From the NCBI GenBank assembly GCA_963721065.1, contig CAVRHO010000007.1, forward strand, positions 248,001-312,000: a stretch of DNA of 64,000 nucleotides, written 5' to 3'. Position numbers and translations under genes: made by a program. Below are positions 53,948-62,279 of the stretch, in pieces (position 1 is the stretch's first letter; each line of letters starts with the position of its first letter). The notes below the pieces were generated by a model. It did not search any database. It was not told where the DNA came from and was given only the letters and a program-made list of their open reading frames with translations. The stretch is from CAWBLP01 sp963721065. GTDB lineage: Bacteria; Pseudomonadota; Alphaproteobacteria; Acetobacterales; Acetobacteraceae.

Positions 53948-56701
53948 ATGTCCGCTACAGCCATCCCGCGTGACGCCAAGGGGATGGGGCCGCATGACCA
54001 CGCGCCAGGCGCGCCCGATACGCGCGCCTGGCACGCGCTGCCGACAGCGACGGTGCTGGAAACGTTGCAGACCCATCCGGGCGGCCTGTCCGACGCGGAG
54101 GTTGCGCAGCGGCTGGAGACCTACGGCCCCAACCGGCTGCCGCAGCAGGCGGGGCGCAGCGCGCTGGTGCGGTTCCTGCTGCAGTTCCACAACGTGCTGA
54201 TCTACGTGCTGCTGGCGTCCGGCGTGCTGTCCGTCGCCATCGGCCACGGCACCGATGCGCTGGTGATCTTCGGCGTCGTCATCCTGAACGCGATCATCGG
54301 CTTCGTGCAGGAAGGACGCGCCGAACGGGCGCTGGAGGCGATCCGCGGCATGATCGACCCGCGGGCGTCGGTGGTGCGCGGCGGCCGGCGCTTCACCGTC
54401 GGCGCGGAACAGGTGGTGCCGGGCGATATCGTGCTGCTGGAGGCCGGCGATCGCGTGCCCGCCGACCTGCGGCTGCTGCGCGCCCGCAGCCTGCGGGTGG
54501 ATGAGGCGATCCTGACCGGCGAGTCGGTGCCGGTGGACAAGGCGGTCGATCCGGTCGATCCCGATGCCTCGCTGGGCGACCGGTTTTCCATGGCCTTCTC
54601 CGGCACGCTGGTCACGGCGGGCCAGGGCAGCGGCGTGGTGGTGGGCACCGGCGCTGCCACCGTGCTGGGGCAGATCAGCGCGATGCTCGGCGCGGTCGAG
54701 CAGCTCAGCACACCGCTGGTGCGGCAGATGGACCAGTTCGCCCGGCAGGTGACGTTCGGCGTGCTGGCGGCCTCGGTCGCGGTGTTCGCCTTCGCGATCC
54801 TGGTGCGCGCCTATGCGATGGACGACGCGTTCATGGCGGTGGTGGGGCTGGCGGTGGCCGCCATTCCGGAGGGCCTGCCCGCGGTGATGACCATCACCCT
54901 GGCGGTGGGCGTGCAGCGCATGGCGCGGCGCAATGCCATCATCCGGCGCCTGCCCGCGGTGGAAACGCTGGGTGCGGTGTCGGTGATCTGCTCCGACAAG
55001 ACCGGCACGCTGACACGCAACGAGATGATGGTGCGTGCCATCGCCACCGCGGAACAGCGGATCGCGGTGGACGGCACCGGCTACCGGCCGGAGGGCGTGT
55101 TCCGCGCGCCGGACGGGCCGGTGGACCCGGTGGCCGATCCGGTGCTGGAGGAACTCACCCTGGCCGCCGCCCTGTGCAACGACGCCCAACTGCGGCAGTC
55201 CGGCGAGGACTGGATCGTGGACGGCGACCCGATGGAAGGCGCGCTGGTGTCGCTGGCCGAGAAGGCCGGCCACGATACCGCGCCGGCACGCGCCCATTGT
55301 GCCCGCCTGGACGAAATCCCGTTCGATGCCCGGCACCGCTACATGGCGACGCTGCACGCATGCGGGGACGATCCTCCGGTTGCCTATGTGAAAGGCGCGC
55401 CCGAGCGCGTGATCGGCATGTGTCGCCAGGTGGCCACGACCGAGGGCGACCGGCCGTTCGACCCCGACCCGTGGTACCGGCAGGTGGAGACGCTGGCGGC
55501 GGACGGGCTGCGGGTGCTCGCCATCGCCCGGCGCGTGATGCCGGCGGGCACGCAGGCCATCACCCCGGCCGATGTGGAGAACGACCTGACGCTGCTGGGC
55601 CTGGTCGGGCTGATCGATCCGCCGCGGGCCGAGGCGGTGGCCGCGGTGGCGGAATGCAAGGCGGCCGGGGTGCGGATCAAGATGATCACCGGCGACCATC
55701 CGTCCACCGCCAAGGCCATCGCCCGCCAGCTCGGCCTGGCCGAGGACCCGGTGACCGTCACCGGCCGCGATCTGGACCGGCTGGAGAATGACGGCTTCAA
55801 CACCCACGCCCGCGAGGCGGTGGTGTTCGCCCGCACCAGCCCGGAGCACAAGCTGCGCCTGGTGGAGGCGCTGCAGTCCGATGGCTCCATCATCGCGATG
55901 ACCGGGGACGGCGTGAACGACGCGCCGGCGCTGAAGCGCGCCGATGTGGGGGTAGCGATGGGGCGCAAGGGAACGGAAGCGGCGAAGGAGGCCAGTGCCA
56001 TGGTGCTGGCAGACGACAATTTCGCCTCCATCGTCGCGGCGGTGCGGGAGGGACGCACCGTGTATGACAACATCACCAAGGTGATCGCCTGGACGCTGCC
56101 CACCAGTTGCGGCGAGGCGTTCACCGTGATCCTGGCGATCCTGATCGGCGTGGCGCTGCCGCTGACGCCGGTGCAGATCCTGTGGGTCAACATGATCACC
56201 GCCGTGGCGCTGGGGCTGACGCTGGCCTTCGAGCCGACCGAGCCCGGGGCGATGCGCCGGGCGGCGCGGGTACCGAACCAGCCGCTGCTGTCCGGGCGGC
56301 TGGCCTGGCGCATCCTGTTCGTGTCCGTGTTGATGGTGGCCGGGGTGTTCGCCGTGTACGGCTGGGCAATCGCGCGCGGACTGCCGGTGGAAACGGCGCG
56401 GACGATGGTGGTGGGCGCGCTGGTGGTGATGGAGATCTTCTACCTGTTCAGCGTGCGCTACGTGCACGGCACGTCACTGACCTGGCAGGGGGTGCTGGGG
56501 ACGCGCGCGGTGCTGATCGGCGTGGCGACGGTGACGCTGGCGCAGCTTGCGTTCACCTATCTGCGGCCGATGCAGGTGGTGTTCGACAGCCGGCCGGTGT
56601 CGTTCACCGACGGGCTGGCGATTGTCGCGGTGGGGGTGGTGCTGCTGCTGATCGTGGAGATCGAGAAGCGCGTTGCCGTGTGGCTGGGGGTGGGCGGCTA
56701 G
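53948..56701 (+). CDS. P-type cation-transporting ATPase (P2 type)
   Basis: A 917-residue ATPase. N-terminal cation ATPase domain (LQTHPGGLSDAEVAQRLETY), actuator TGES (LTGESVPV), PEGLP in M4, phosphorylation site CSDKTGTLTRNEM (Asp350), nucleotide domain KGAPERV, and hinge TGDGVNDAPALKRADVGVAM. Six C-terminal membrane helices make ten in all. PEGLP and the length place it with P2-type Ca2+/Mg2+/Na+-like pumps; the ion cannot be assigned. It lies downstream of a universal stress protein gene and shares its FNR-type control region. Confidence 0.95.
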   Translation: MSATAIPRDAKGMGPHDHAPGAPDTRAWHALPTATVLETLQTHPGGLSDAEVAQRLETYGPNRLPQQAGRSALVRFLLQFHNVLIYVLLASGVLSVAIGHGTDALVIFGVVILNAIIGFVQEGRAERALEAIRGMIDPRASVVRGGRRFTVGAEQVVPGDIVLLEAGDRVPADLRLLRARSLRVDEAILTGESVPVDKAVDPVDPDASLGDRFSMAFSGTLVTAGQGSGVVVGTGAATVLGQISAMLGAVEQLSTPLVRQMDQFARQVTFGVLAASVAVFAFAILVRAYAMDDAFMAVVGLAVAAIPEGLPAVMTITLAVGVQRMARRNAIIRRLPAVETLGAVSVICSDKTGTLTRNEMMVRAIATAEQRIAVDGTGYRPEGVFRAPDGPVDPVADPVLEELTLAAALCNDAQLRQSGEDWIVDGDPMEGALVSLAEKAGHDTAPARAHCARLDEIPFDARHRYMATLHACGDDPPVAYVKGAPERVIGMCRQVATTEGDRPFDPDPWYRQVETLAADGLRVLAIARRVMPAGTQAITPADVENDLTLLGLVGLIDPPRAEAVAAVAECKAAGVRIKMITGDHPSTAKAIARQLGLAEDPVTVTGRDLDRLENDGFNTHAREAVVFARTSPEHKLRLVEALQSDGSIIAMTGDGVNDAPALKRADVGVAMGRKGTEAAKEASAMVLADDNFASIVAAVREGRTVYDNITKVIAWTLPTSCGEAFTVILAILIGVALPLTPVQILWVNMITAVALGLTLAFEPTEPGAMRRAARVPNQPLLSGRLAWRILFVSVLMVAGVFAVYGWAIARGLPVETARTMVVGALVVMEIFYLFSVRYVHGTSLTWQGVLGTRAVLIGVATVTLAQLAFTYLRPMQVVFDSRPVSFTDGLAIVAVGVVLLLIVEIEKRVAVWLGVGG

Positions 56702-56819
56702 GCCGGGGTGGTGCGGGCCGTGCCGGTGGGGTGGAGGCCGGCTTTCAAGGTGGCGAATCCGGACGGCGGGGCGGTCGCTTACCCGCCCCGGGCATTACGC
56801 GATGGGCCTGCGTGTGCGT

Positions 56820-57629
56820 TCAGGGCGGGCCGGTTTCCGCCGGTTCCGGCATGCGGAACGGTGCGGGGAGCGGGGATGGCAGGACGGGCCACCGCTCGCC
56901 GATGAAGAAGCCCAGCACGTTGCGGACGGCCTCGGCCGAGCGGTCCGGATGGCCGAGCCTGGGGTCGCGGTCCCATTCGGGGTCGAAGGTGGTGGCGCGG
57001 CGGCGGAAGGCTTTCGCGAGGGCGGCGACGTCGCCGCGATACCAGGTGAGCACGTCGAACAGGGCGTTGAAGAACGGCCGCTCACACAGGCCCGGGGAGA
57101 CGCCGAAGTCGCGGCAGATGGCGGCGAGCGCTCGGCCGATCGGGTGGCGGCGGATCTCCGCCTCGAGCTGCGCCAGGGTGGGCAGGGCGTCGGGATCGGG
57201 GGCCGCATCCGGATCGGGGCGACGCACCGGCGCCGGCCGTGGGGCTGGTTCGGCCGGAGGGTCCGCGGCGTGCGGCTGTGCCCGGCGTGGTGTGCGGCTG
57301 CGGGGCGGGCGGGGCTTCAGCCAGACGAGATCCCGGCCGCGCCGGGCGCGCGCGAGCAGCACGCGCTGCAGCGCCTGCACGCGCAGCAGGCCGCGGGCGA
57401 GGCGGGCCTGGATGACCGGCAGGCGGGCGGTGCCGAAGAACTGGGCGATGACGGCGAAGCGGCCGGCGGCGGCGCGGCGGTCGAGGGTCAGGGCGAGGTG
57501 GCGGCCATAGACGAGGAGGATGTGGAGGAGGGTGAGGACGTCGGCGATGTGCGGCGGCACGGGCCGGGTGCGATCCTGTGGGGGATCGGGCGGGGGAGGG
57601 AGGTCGGCGGTGGGGGCCGCGGGATGCAT
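56820..57629 (-). CDS. Uncharacterised protein with Pro/Arg-rich linker
   Basis: A 269-residue protein. The N-terminal half has ADVLTLLHILLVYGRHLALT and GRFAVIAQFFGTARLPVIQA, a helical region, then a Pro/Ala/Arg linker at about 110-150, and a C-terminal region ICRDFGVSPGLCERPFFNAL, TWYRGDVAALAKAFRRRATT and FFIGERWPVLPSPLPAPF. Related hypothetical proteins seem familiar from Acetobacteraceae. An ATG at 57629 is used; one at 57665 is in frame. No function can be assigned. Confidence 0.65.
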   Translation of the reverse strand: MHPAAPTADLPPPPDPPQDRTRPVPPHIADVLTLLHILLVYGRHLALTLDRRAAAGRFAVIAQFFGTARLPVIQARLARGLLRVQALQRVLLARARRGRDLVWLKPRPPRSRTPRRAQPHAADPPAEPAPRPAPVRRPDPDAAPDPDALPTLAQLEAEIRRHPIGRALAAICRDFGVSPGLCERPFFNALFDVLTWYRGDVAALAKAFRRRATTFDPEWDRDPRLGHPDRSAEAVRNVLGFFIGERWPVLPSPLPAPFRMPEPAETGPP

Positions 57630-57801
57630 GTTAGTTAGTATGTATGACTGATGCGTGCGTGTCAAGGGGAGTTTGCGGGGGGGGGTTGGGATTCGTCCAA
57701 ACTGCTGTCTCTGGCGGTGGTGGCGTTGGCGAGGTCCTGCTTTGTCTGAAACGATGTCATGTCGGCCAGCTACGGTGAGGGGTCCGGCGCCGCCGTCCCT
57801 T

Positions 57802-58167
57802 TTACAACGGGAAAACGGCTGTGATGTGTTGGTGATTTCTATCGCAGTATGGTCCGTTTATAGCGCCCGCCAGTCCATGAAATGGAATGCGCTTATCTTC
57901 AGATGATAGATCAAGCCAATCAACGAATACGATTCGAAACTCATCCCCTCGAAATCCCATCTTCCTGACTATGCCAACGGCCAGGATCTGGATCTCCTTA
58001 GCGCCCTGGCCCAACATTTTCTTGAGAATCAGCCGGTCGCCTTCTTTTATTTTTTCAATAGTTTCCTCGGAATCTTCCCTATTGGCAAACCAGATACCAT
58101 GCCTTATGAAATCATCGGTCAGGACCTCACCATTAACCGTGGTCCCCACAATCCAGTAATTTGGCAT
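57802..58167 (-). CDS. EVE/PUA-like domain protein
   Basis: A 121-residue protein starting MPNYWIVGTTVNGEVLTDDF, then HGIWFANREDSEETIEKIKE, GDRLILKKMLGQGAKEIQIL and AVGIVRKMG. The order (NYW...GIW...GD.I..K...A.G.V) matches EVE/PUA-like domains that bind modified bases or RNA and are often attached to or near restriction systems. GGGAGG precedes the ATG at 58167. Codon use is clearly AT-richer than the window, indicating transfer. No effector partner is adjacent. Confidence 0.65.
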   Translation of the reverse strand: MPNYWIVGTTVNGEVLTDDFIRHGIWFANREDSEETIEKIKEGDRLILKKMLGQGAKEIQILAVGIVRKMGFRGDEFRIVFVDWLDLSSEDKRIPFHGLAGAINGPYCDRNHQHITAVFPL

Positions 58168-58439
58168 GTCAGTACCTCCCACATGCGGTTCGCTGGTGAC
58201 CAGCGTCATAGGCCGATAGTGATGACCACCACTGTATTCATCTTGCCGCTCGGTGTCATCTCAGAATGTATGGCCATCCCAAGGATGTCGCGACCTCGTA
58301 GGGGCATCACCGCAGTGCCCGCCAATCGAAAACGTCAGGATATATCTGCGTGCCATCTCTGTTCCCCCAGGGTCGAGGCAGGTCAGCCTTCGTTGCCCAA
58401 ATGCCTCCACCGGTTGCAGGTGGCGGGGCGCCGGCCGGC

Positions 58440-58610
58440 TCAGAACCCGAGGAACAGAACGTCGAGCGCCCGGGTGATCTGGTCGCGTTGTTGATCCAGG
58501 GAGGCGATGGAACGCCGTAGCTCCCTCGCAGGGACGCTCGCAATGGCCTGGGTGAGCATCACGTGGGGAACGCCGTCAATATCGAAGACCGTTATTGGCC
58601 GTGGAGCCAT
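58440..58610 (-). CDS. Small 56-residue protein, unknown
   Basis: MAPRPITVFDIDGVPHVMLT followed by a helical AIASVPARELRRSIASLDQQ and RDQITRALDVLFLGF, with a TGA at 58440. A coiled-coil-like helix dominates the C-terminal half. The amphipathic pattern and clean start support it, but no ribosome site is clear. It could be a phage-derived or antitoxin-like peptide. Confidence 0.4.
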   Translation of the reverse strand: MAPRPITVFDIDGVPHVMLTQAIASVPARELRRSIASLDQQRDQITRALDVLFLGF

Positions 58611-58625
58611 GTTGGCGGTGCGGGT

Positions 58626-59168
58626 CTACCAAAGAGCCGGATCGTTCAAGGCTGCAACACAAGTGCATTCGCCCTTTAGGGGAGTTAGCGTCGCTTCTGT
58701 CAGTGGTTGCCCGATCCATCCCTCGGGCTGACTGAGGGGCAGGGGGGGCGGAGCAATAGCTTCGCCAAGAGGCAAGAACCCCACCTTTCCATAGAAGGCT
58801 GGATCGCCATAGGTGATTGCCACATCGACCCCATCCTCGCGGAGCGCGGCCAGAGCGTGGGTCAAGAGAGCCTGTCCTATGCCCTGCCCTTGGCGGTCGG
58901 TAGCGACTGCCATAGGGGACAAAATGAAAACAGTGCGCGGATCGTTTGAATATGTCAGCCGAGAGAAAATAGCTCCGCCGATCAGTGTCCGGTTTTCGGT
59001 CGCAGTGAACACGTAGAGGTCTTGTTGCGACGTGCTATCCAATAGATTGCGCACAAATATACGAATTCGTTCCCCTTCATCCAACCCTTCCGACGCAGAA
59101 AACGTATTTGAGAAAAGGTCAATAATATCCTGCTCCTGGCCTTCGAAGTTTTTCGAATATTCAATCAT
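58626..59168 (-). CDS. GNAT N-acetyltransferase (YhbS-like)
   Basis: A 180-residue GNAT protein: MIEYSKNFEGQEQDIIDLFS, IGGAIFSRLTYSNDPRTVFI, motif A LSPMAVATDRQGQGIGQALL and VAITYGDPAFYGKVGFLPL. The acetyl-CoA loop RQGQGIG is intact. YhbS-like enzymes acetylate small molecules or tRNA-type substrates. AT-richer than its surroundings. It sits in the island with the EVE-like gene. Between it and the antitoxin gene lies a truncated PIN toxin. Confidence 0.9.
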   Translation of the reverse strand: MIEYSKNFEGQEQDIIDLFSNTFSASEGLDEGERIRIFVRNLLDSTSQQDLYVFTATENRTLIGGAIFSRLTYSNDPRTVFILSPMAVATDRQGQGIGQALLTHALAALREDGVDVAITYGDPAFYGKVGFLPLGEAIAPPPLPLSQPEGWIGQPLTEATLTPLKGECTCVAALNDPALW

Positions 59169-59390
59169 TTATGTCTTGCCTTTGGTATTGTATCTTTTCC
59201 CAAATATTCGATAAGATCGGCAAACTCTCGGTACTGCGGAATCTCGGATCAGAAGGCGTTGCCCTGCGGCATAGGTCTTGTCGCCGCTTCGATCAATGTC
59301 AGGCATTGTGAGGCATTCCAGTGCCTCGGCAGCGGCGAGGGTGATCAGCGGCGAGGCGTCGGTGACCAGCAGACCGAGCCGCCGGGTCAT
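59169..59390 (-). pseudogene. Truncated PIN-domain toxin
   Basis: The start MTRRLGLLVTDASPLITLAA is a PIN-domain N-terminus with the first metal-binding Asp (VTDASPL), but similarity ends at about residue 31 (CLTMPDI); the remaining 40 residues are unrelated and AT-richer. A whole PIN domain needs about 140 residues, including three more acidic sites. The ATG overlaps the antitoxin stop as ATGA. The break marks the edge of the AT-rich patch. Confidence 0.65.
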
Positions 59391-59611
59391 CCCTGCGCCT
59401 GCTGGAGCGCTCCCCGGATAACCTCCCGCGCGCGACGCCGAGCCTCGACGTTCGGGCCGTCCATGGGGGCGATGGGGGGGCGGAGGTGCAGCCGACCGAG
59501 ACCGGCCAGCACGTCACGGTAGTTTTCGAACCCACGGCCGCGCAGCGACGTCCACGAGATTTCTCCGGCGGCGTATTGGCGCAGTAGTTGGTTCTTCTCG
59601 TCGTGTGTCAT
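59387..59611 (-). CDS. Antitoxin partner of the PIN toxin
   Basis: A 74-residue protein: MTHDEKNQLLRQYAAGEISW, TSLRGRGFENYRDVLAGLGR, LHLRPPIAPMDGPNVEARRR. Proteins of this form are found directly before PIN/DUF3368 toxins, and here its stop overlaps the toxin start by four bases. It is intact although its toxin is not. A GAAAGGCACC site precedes the ATG. Confidence 0.7.
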   Translation of the reverse strand: MTHDEKNQLLRQYAAGEISWTSLRGRGFENYRDVLAGLGRLHLRPPIAPMDGPNVEARRRAREVIRGALQQAQG

Positions 59612-59811
59612 GGCGGTGCCTTTCCGAGAGGAGGTATAGCACGAATTGGCGGTGATGAGCAGGCGCCGGAGGCTTGATCCGGGGCGTACGACGCTCCTGA
59701 TCATAGGTCGGGCATGGAGCGACTGTTGGCGGAGGGGGCGCAAACGGTCGTGGCAACATTTGCGCGGTCACGACTTACAACGCTGGACCGATTTTCGAGG
59801 GGACCGGGCGT

Positions 59812-59889
59812 AGCCGTACGGCGCGTCCTCCTCGCAACGAAAGCCGGCTCGGTCGTGCTCGCAGCTCAGCGGTTCCAGATGAAACGAGC
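59812..59889 (-). pseudogene. Remnant of a GNAT (TacT-like) toxin
   Basis: Reading leftward just after the antitoxin stop, one frame gives FHLEPLSCEHDRAGFRCEED, the N-terminus of TacT-type acetyltransferase toxins (LSAEHDRAGF pattern), then unrelated sequence and a stop. About 25 of the usual 160-180 residues remain. Confidence 0.5.
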
Positions 59890-59892
59890 TGC

Positions 59893-60183
59893 TTACTCCG
59901 CGCCGAGCAGGGCGCGACGACGTTCGAACGCGCGGCGTAGCGCCGGTGTGGGTTCCGGCGCATTCAGCATCGCCTCGGCGACGCGGCGCTGATCCTCGAG
60001 CGATAGCCGGAGGTTTTCGGAGTCCTCGATGGCGCGCTGCGCTGCTTCACGGGCGGCGGTGACGACAAAGTCGGTCAGAGTGCGTCCCTGCAGTTCGGCG
60101 GCGCGTTTCAGCAGCGCGTGCACGTCGGCGGGCAGGCGAACCTCCCGGCGGGCATTGGTGGGGGCGGGGGCGGGGGCGTTCAT
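59893..60183 (-). CDS. DUF1778 (TacA-like) antitoxin
   Basis: A 96-residue protein with an N-terminal ribbon-helix-helix: REVRLPADVHALLKRAAELQ, GRTLTDFVVTAAREAAQRAI, then a toxin-binding tail EDQRRVAEAMLNAPEPTPAL ending RRALLGAE. TacA proteins bind the operator and neutralise GNAT toxins that acetylate aminoacyl-tRNA. The toxin gene that should follow is only a remnant. Confidence 0.82.
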   Translation of the reverse strand: MNAPAPAPTNARREVRLPADVHALLKRAAELQGRTLTDFVVTAAREAAQRAIEDSENLRLSLEDQRRVAEAMLNAPEPTPALRRAFERRRALLGAE

Positions 60184-60239
60184 GCGGAGAATATACGGCA
60201 GCTTGCCGCGACTTGCGCGTCTCCATTGGCAAGTCGTGG

Positions 60240-60261
60240 ATGGCCGGCCTTCGCCGGCCAT
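60240..60261. repeat. Hairpin at the group II intron insertion point
   Basis: ATGGCCGGCcttcGCCGGCCAT is a 9-bp perfect stem with a CTTC loop, preceded by GTCGTGG as in family A elements. The intron starts two bases after it. Confidence 0.75.
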
Positions 60262-60692
60262 GAGTGCGTCCGTGAGGGCGCTTTGTCAGCACGGTGCAAG
60301 TCCGTGCCTGGGTTGGTCGCAGCCCAGAAACCGAACGTAACTGCGTCACCGCGAGGTGGGGTGGGGAGCAACAGGAGGTGAACCGGCAGTCCGTAGGATG
60401 ACGAACCTGTTTCGGCGGGATTTCGTGGCGAGCCTGCTCGTGTGTGGCGAAGCCTGGAACAACTGACGGCGCTGAGGCGACGGATAAAGCGACCGGCAGA
60501 CGGATCACGTGGTTGAGGACGGAATGTTGGGACGGCAAGGCGAAGTAAGCGGAGAGACCTGGCGGTGCTGGTGAAGCCGCCAGGAGGCAGAGCCTTCATA
60601 GTACCGATGCCGGGTGAACGGTGGAAAGGACGGGCAGCAAACCCGTCCCGAGGGAAGGGAGGCAGGAAGCTGGATGCGAGAGGTCTGGTGTT

Positions 60693-62023
60693 GTGGAGCA
60701 AGAGAATCCCGGCAGTGCCGATGCGGCTAAGCAAGGGAGAGACGTCACCGGCGGGGAGCCCCGCGAACTGTGGTGGGCGGAAGCTTCGATCTGGACGGAT
60801 CGCATGGTGTCGGCGCTGGGCAACGGCGTCAAAGGGGGTAAGTGGTTTAGTCTGATAGACAAGGTCATCCGCCCGACCACCCTGGAGACTGCGTGGCAGC
60901 GTGTTGCGCGGAACAAAGGGGCGGCCGGGGTGGATGGCCAGAGCGTGGAGCGGTTGCTCGCCATGCGGCGCGGTATCTCCAGGAACTTCACACGGAGCTG
61001 AAGGCGGGGACCTACCGGCCGAGCCCGGTCAAACGGGTGGAAATCCCCAAGGCGGACGGCAAGACCCGTCCGTTGGGGATACCGACGGTGAAGGATCGCA
61101 TTGTCCAGGCGGCGCTGAAGATGGTCATCGAGCCAATCTTCGAGGTCCAGTTCCGGGATGGGAGCTACGGCTTCCGCCCGGGGCGGGGCTGCAAGGATGC
61201 GCTGCGGGAGGTCGATCGGCTGCTGAAGGAAGGCTACACCCACGTGGTGGACGCGGACCTGAAGGGCTACTTCGACACCATCCCGCACGACCGTCTGATG
61301 GCGCTGGTGGAGGGCTCGGTCAGTGACGGCCGCGTGCTGTCGCTGATCCAGGCCTTCCTGCAACAGGACATCATGACCGAAGCGGCACGCTGGCAGCCGG
61401 AGGCGGGCACCCCGCAAGGGGCCGTTCTGTCTCCATTGCTGGCAAACCTCTATCTGCACCCGCTCGACCTGCTGATGGAGCAGAGCGGTTACCGGATGGT
61501 GCGGTATGCCGATGACTTCGTGATCCTGTGCGCTTCCGAAGCAGAGGCGGCAGCGGCGCTGCACCAGGTCAAAGCCTGGGTGGATGCCAACGGCCTGACC
61601 CTGCACCCGGACAAGACGAAGATCGGCGACACTCAACAGCCGGGCCAGGGGTTCGACTTCCTGGGCTACCGGTTCGAGACCGGCCGCCGCTTCGTCCGCG
61701 CCAAGAGCCTGAAGGCCTTCAAGGACAAGCTGAGGTCGCGGACGATCCGCAGCCGGGGCGACAGCCTCGAGCGGGTCATCGCGGACATCAACCCGATGCT
61801 TCGGGGGTGGCATGGCTACTTCATGCACGCCAGGCCGCGCTTGTTCCGAAGGATGGACGGCTTCGTCCGACGACGGCTGCGCGCCATCCTGCGCAAGCAG
61901 GAGAAGCGCCCCAGCATGGGGCGCAGCGAAGCCGATCATCGCAGATGGACCAACGCCTTCTTCGCGGGGATGGGTCTGTTCACCATGCAGGCAGCCCATC
62001 AGGCCGCGAGACTCTCCCGATGA
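60693..62023 (+). pseudogene. Group II intron reverse transcriptase/maturase, one frameshift
   Basis: The N-terminal part (WWAEASIWTDRMVSALGNGV, KGGKWFSLIDKVIRPTTLE, NKGAAGVDGQSVER) is in one frame to about 60,955. The rest is in the next frame: ARHAARYLQELHTELKAGTY, RT motifs PKADGKTRPLGIPTVKDRIV, DGSYGFRPGRGCKDAL, VVDADLKGYFDTIPHDRL, TPQGAVLSPLLANLYL, the catalytic YADD in VRYADDFVILC, and the maturase X domain with LGYRFE and GWHGYFMHARPRLF. Restoring one T (VERF-ARHAARY) joins them. No HNH endonuclease domain follows. GTG at 60693 or an ATG upstream may start it. Confidence 0.85.
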
Positions 62024-62040
62024 GGAAACCAGCAACTGGA

Positions 62041-62073
62041 GAGCCGTGTGCGGGAGAACCGCACGCACGGTTC
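62041..62073 (+). ncRNA. Group II intron domain V
   Basis: GAGCCGTGTGCGGGAGAACC plus GCACGCACGGTTC forms the 33-nt domain V hairpin with the GAGA tetraloop and the catalytic bulge. It is closely similar to other bacterial introns and sits 18 bases after the maturase stop. Confidence 0.9.
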
Positions 62074-62115
62074 GGAGGGCGGGGAGGGTAACCTTCCCGA
62101 CCCCTATCGATGGAT

Positions 62116-62241
62116 AGCCGACCGTGGCGCTGGGACAGCCGACCGTGGCGCTGGGACAGCCGACCGTGGCGCTGGGACAGCCGACCGTGGCGCTGGGACA
62201 GCCGGCCGTGGCGCTGGGACAGCCGGCCGTGACGCCGAGAC
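62116..62241. repeat. Six-copy 21-nt tandem array
   Basis: Six units of AGCCGACCGTGGCGCTGGGA+C run 62116-62241, with the last two diverging (GGCCG, GACGCCGAG). It starts nine bases after the intron end and stops 38 bases before the oxidoreductase stop codon. Confidence 0.9.
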
Positions 62242-62279
62242 AACTGCGACCACCCACGACCCCGCAGTGTGAGCCCGGC

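Larger units (their letters stand above)
60264..62107 (+). mobile_element. Group II intron
   Basis: The 5' end reads GTGCGTCC, and a structured RNA region of about 430 bases precedes the maturase gene. The 3' end carries a canonical domain V at 62041 and a short domain VI-like stem GGGAGGGTAACCTTCCC, finishing near CCCTAT at 62107. Insertion immediately 3' of a stem-loop is the habit of class C introns, so that class is suspected; the exact 3' boundary is approximate. Confidence 0.85.

Noticed and set aside
53759..56467. 902-codon minus-strand frame opposite the cation ATPase
   Set aside because: His/Gln/Arg-rich antisense shadow; the plus strand has all P-type ATPase motifs.
58307..58543. 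78-codon minus-strand frame in the AT-rich island
   Set aside because: Overlaps the better-supported 56-residue frame and has no ribosome site or recognisable fold.
62048..62272. 74-codon frame through the 21-nt repeats
   Set aside because: Perfect 7-residue periodicity is a by-product of the tandem array; starts inside intron domain V.
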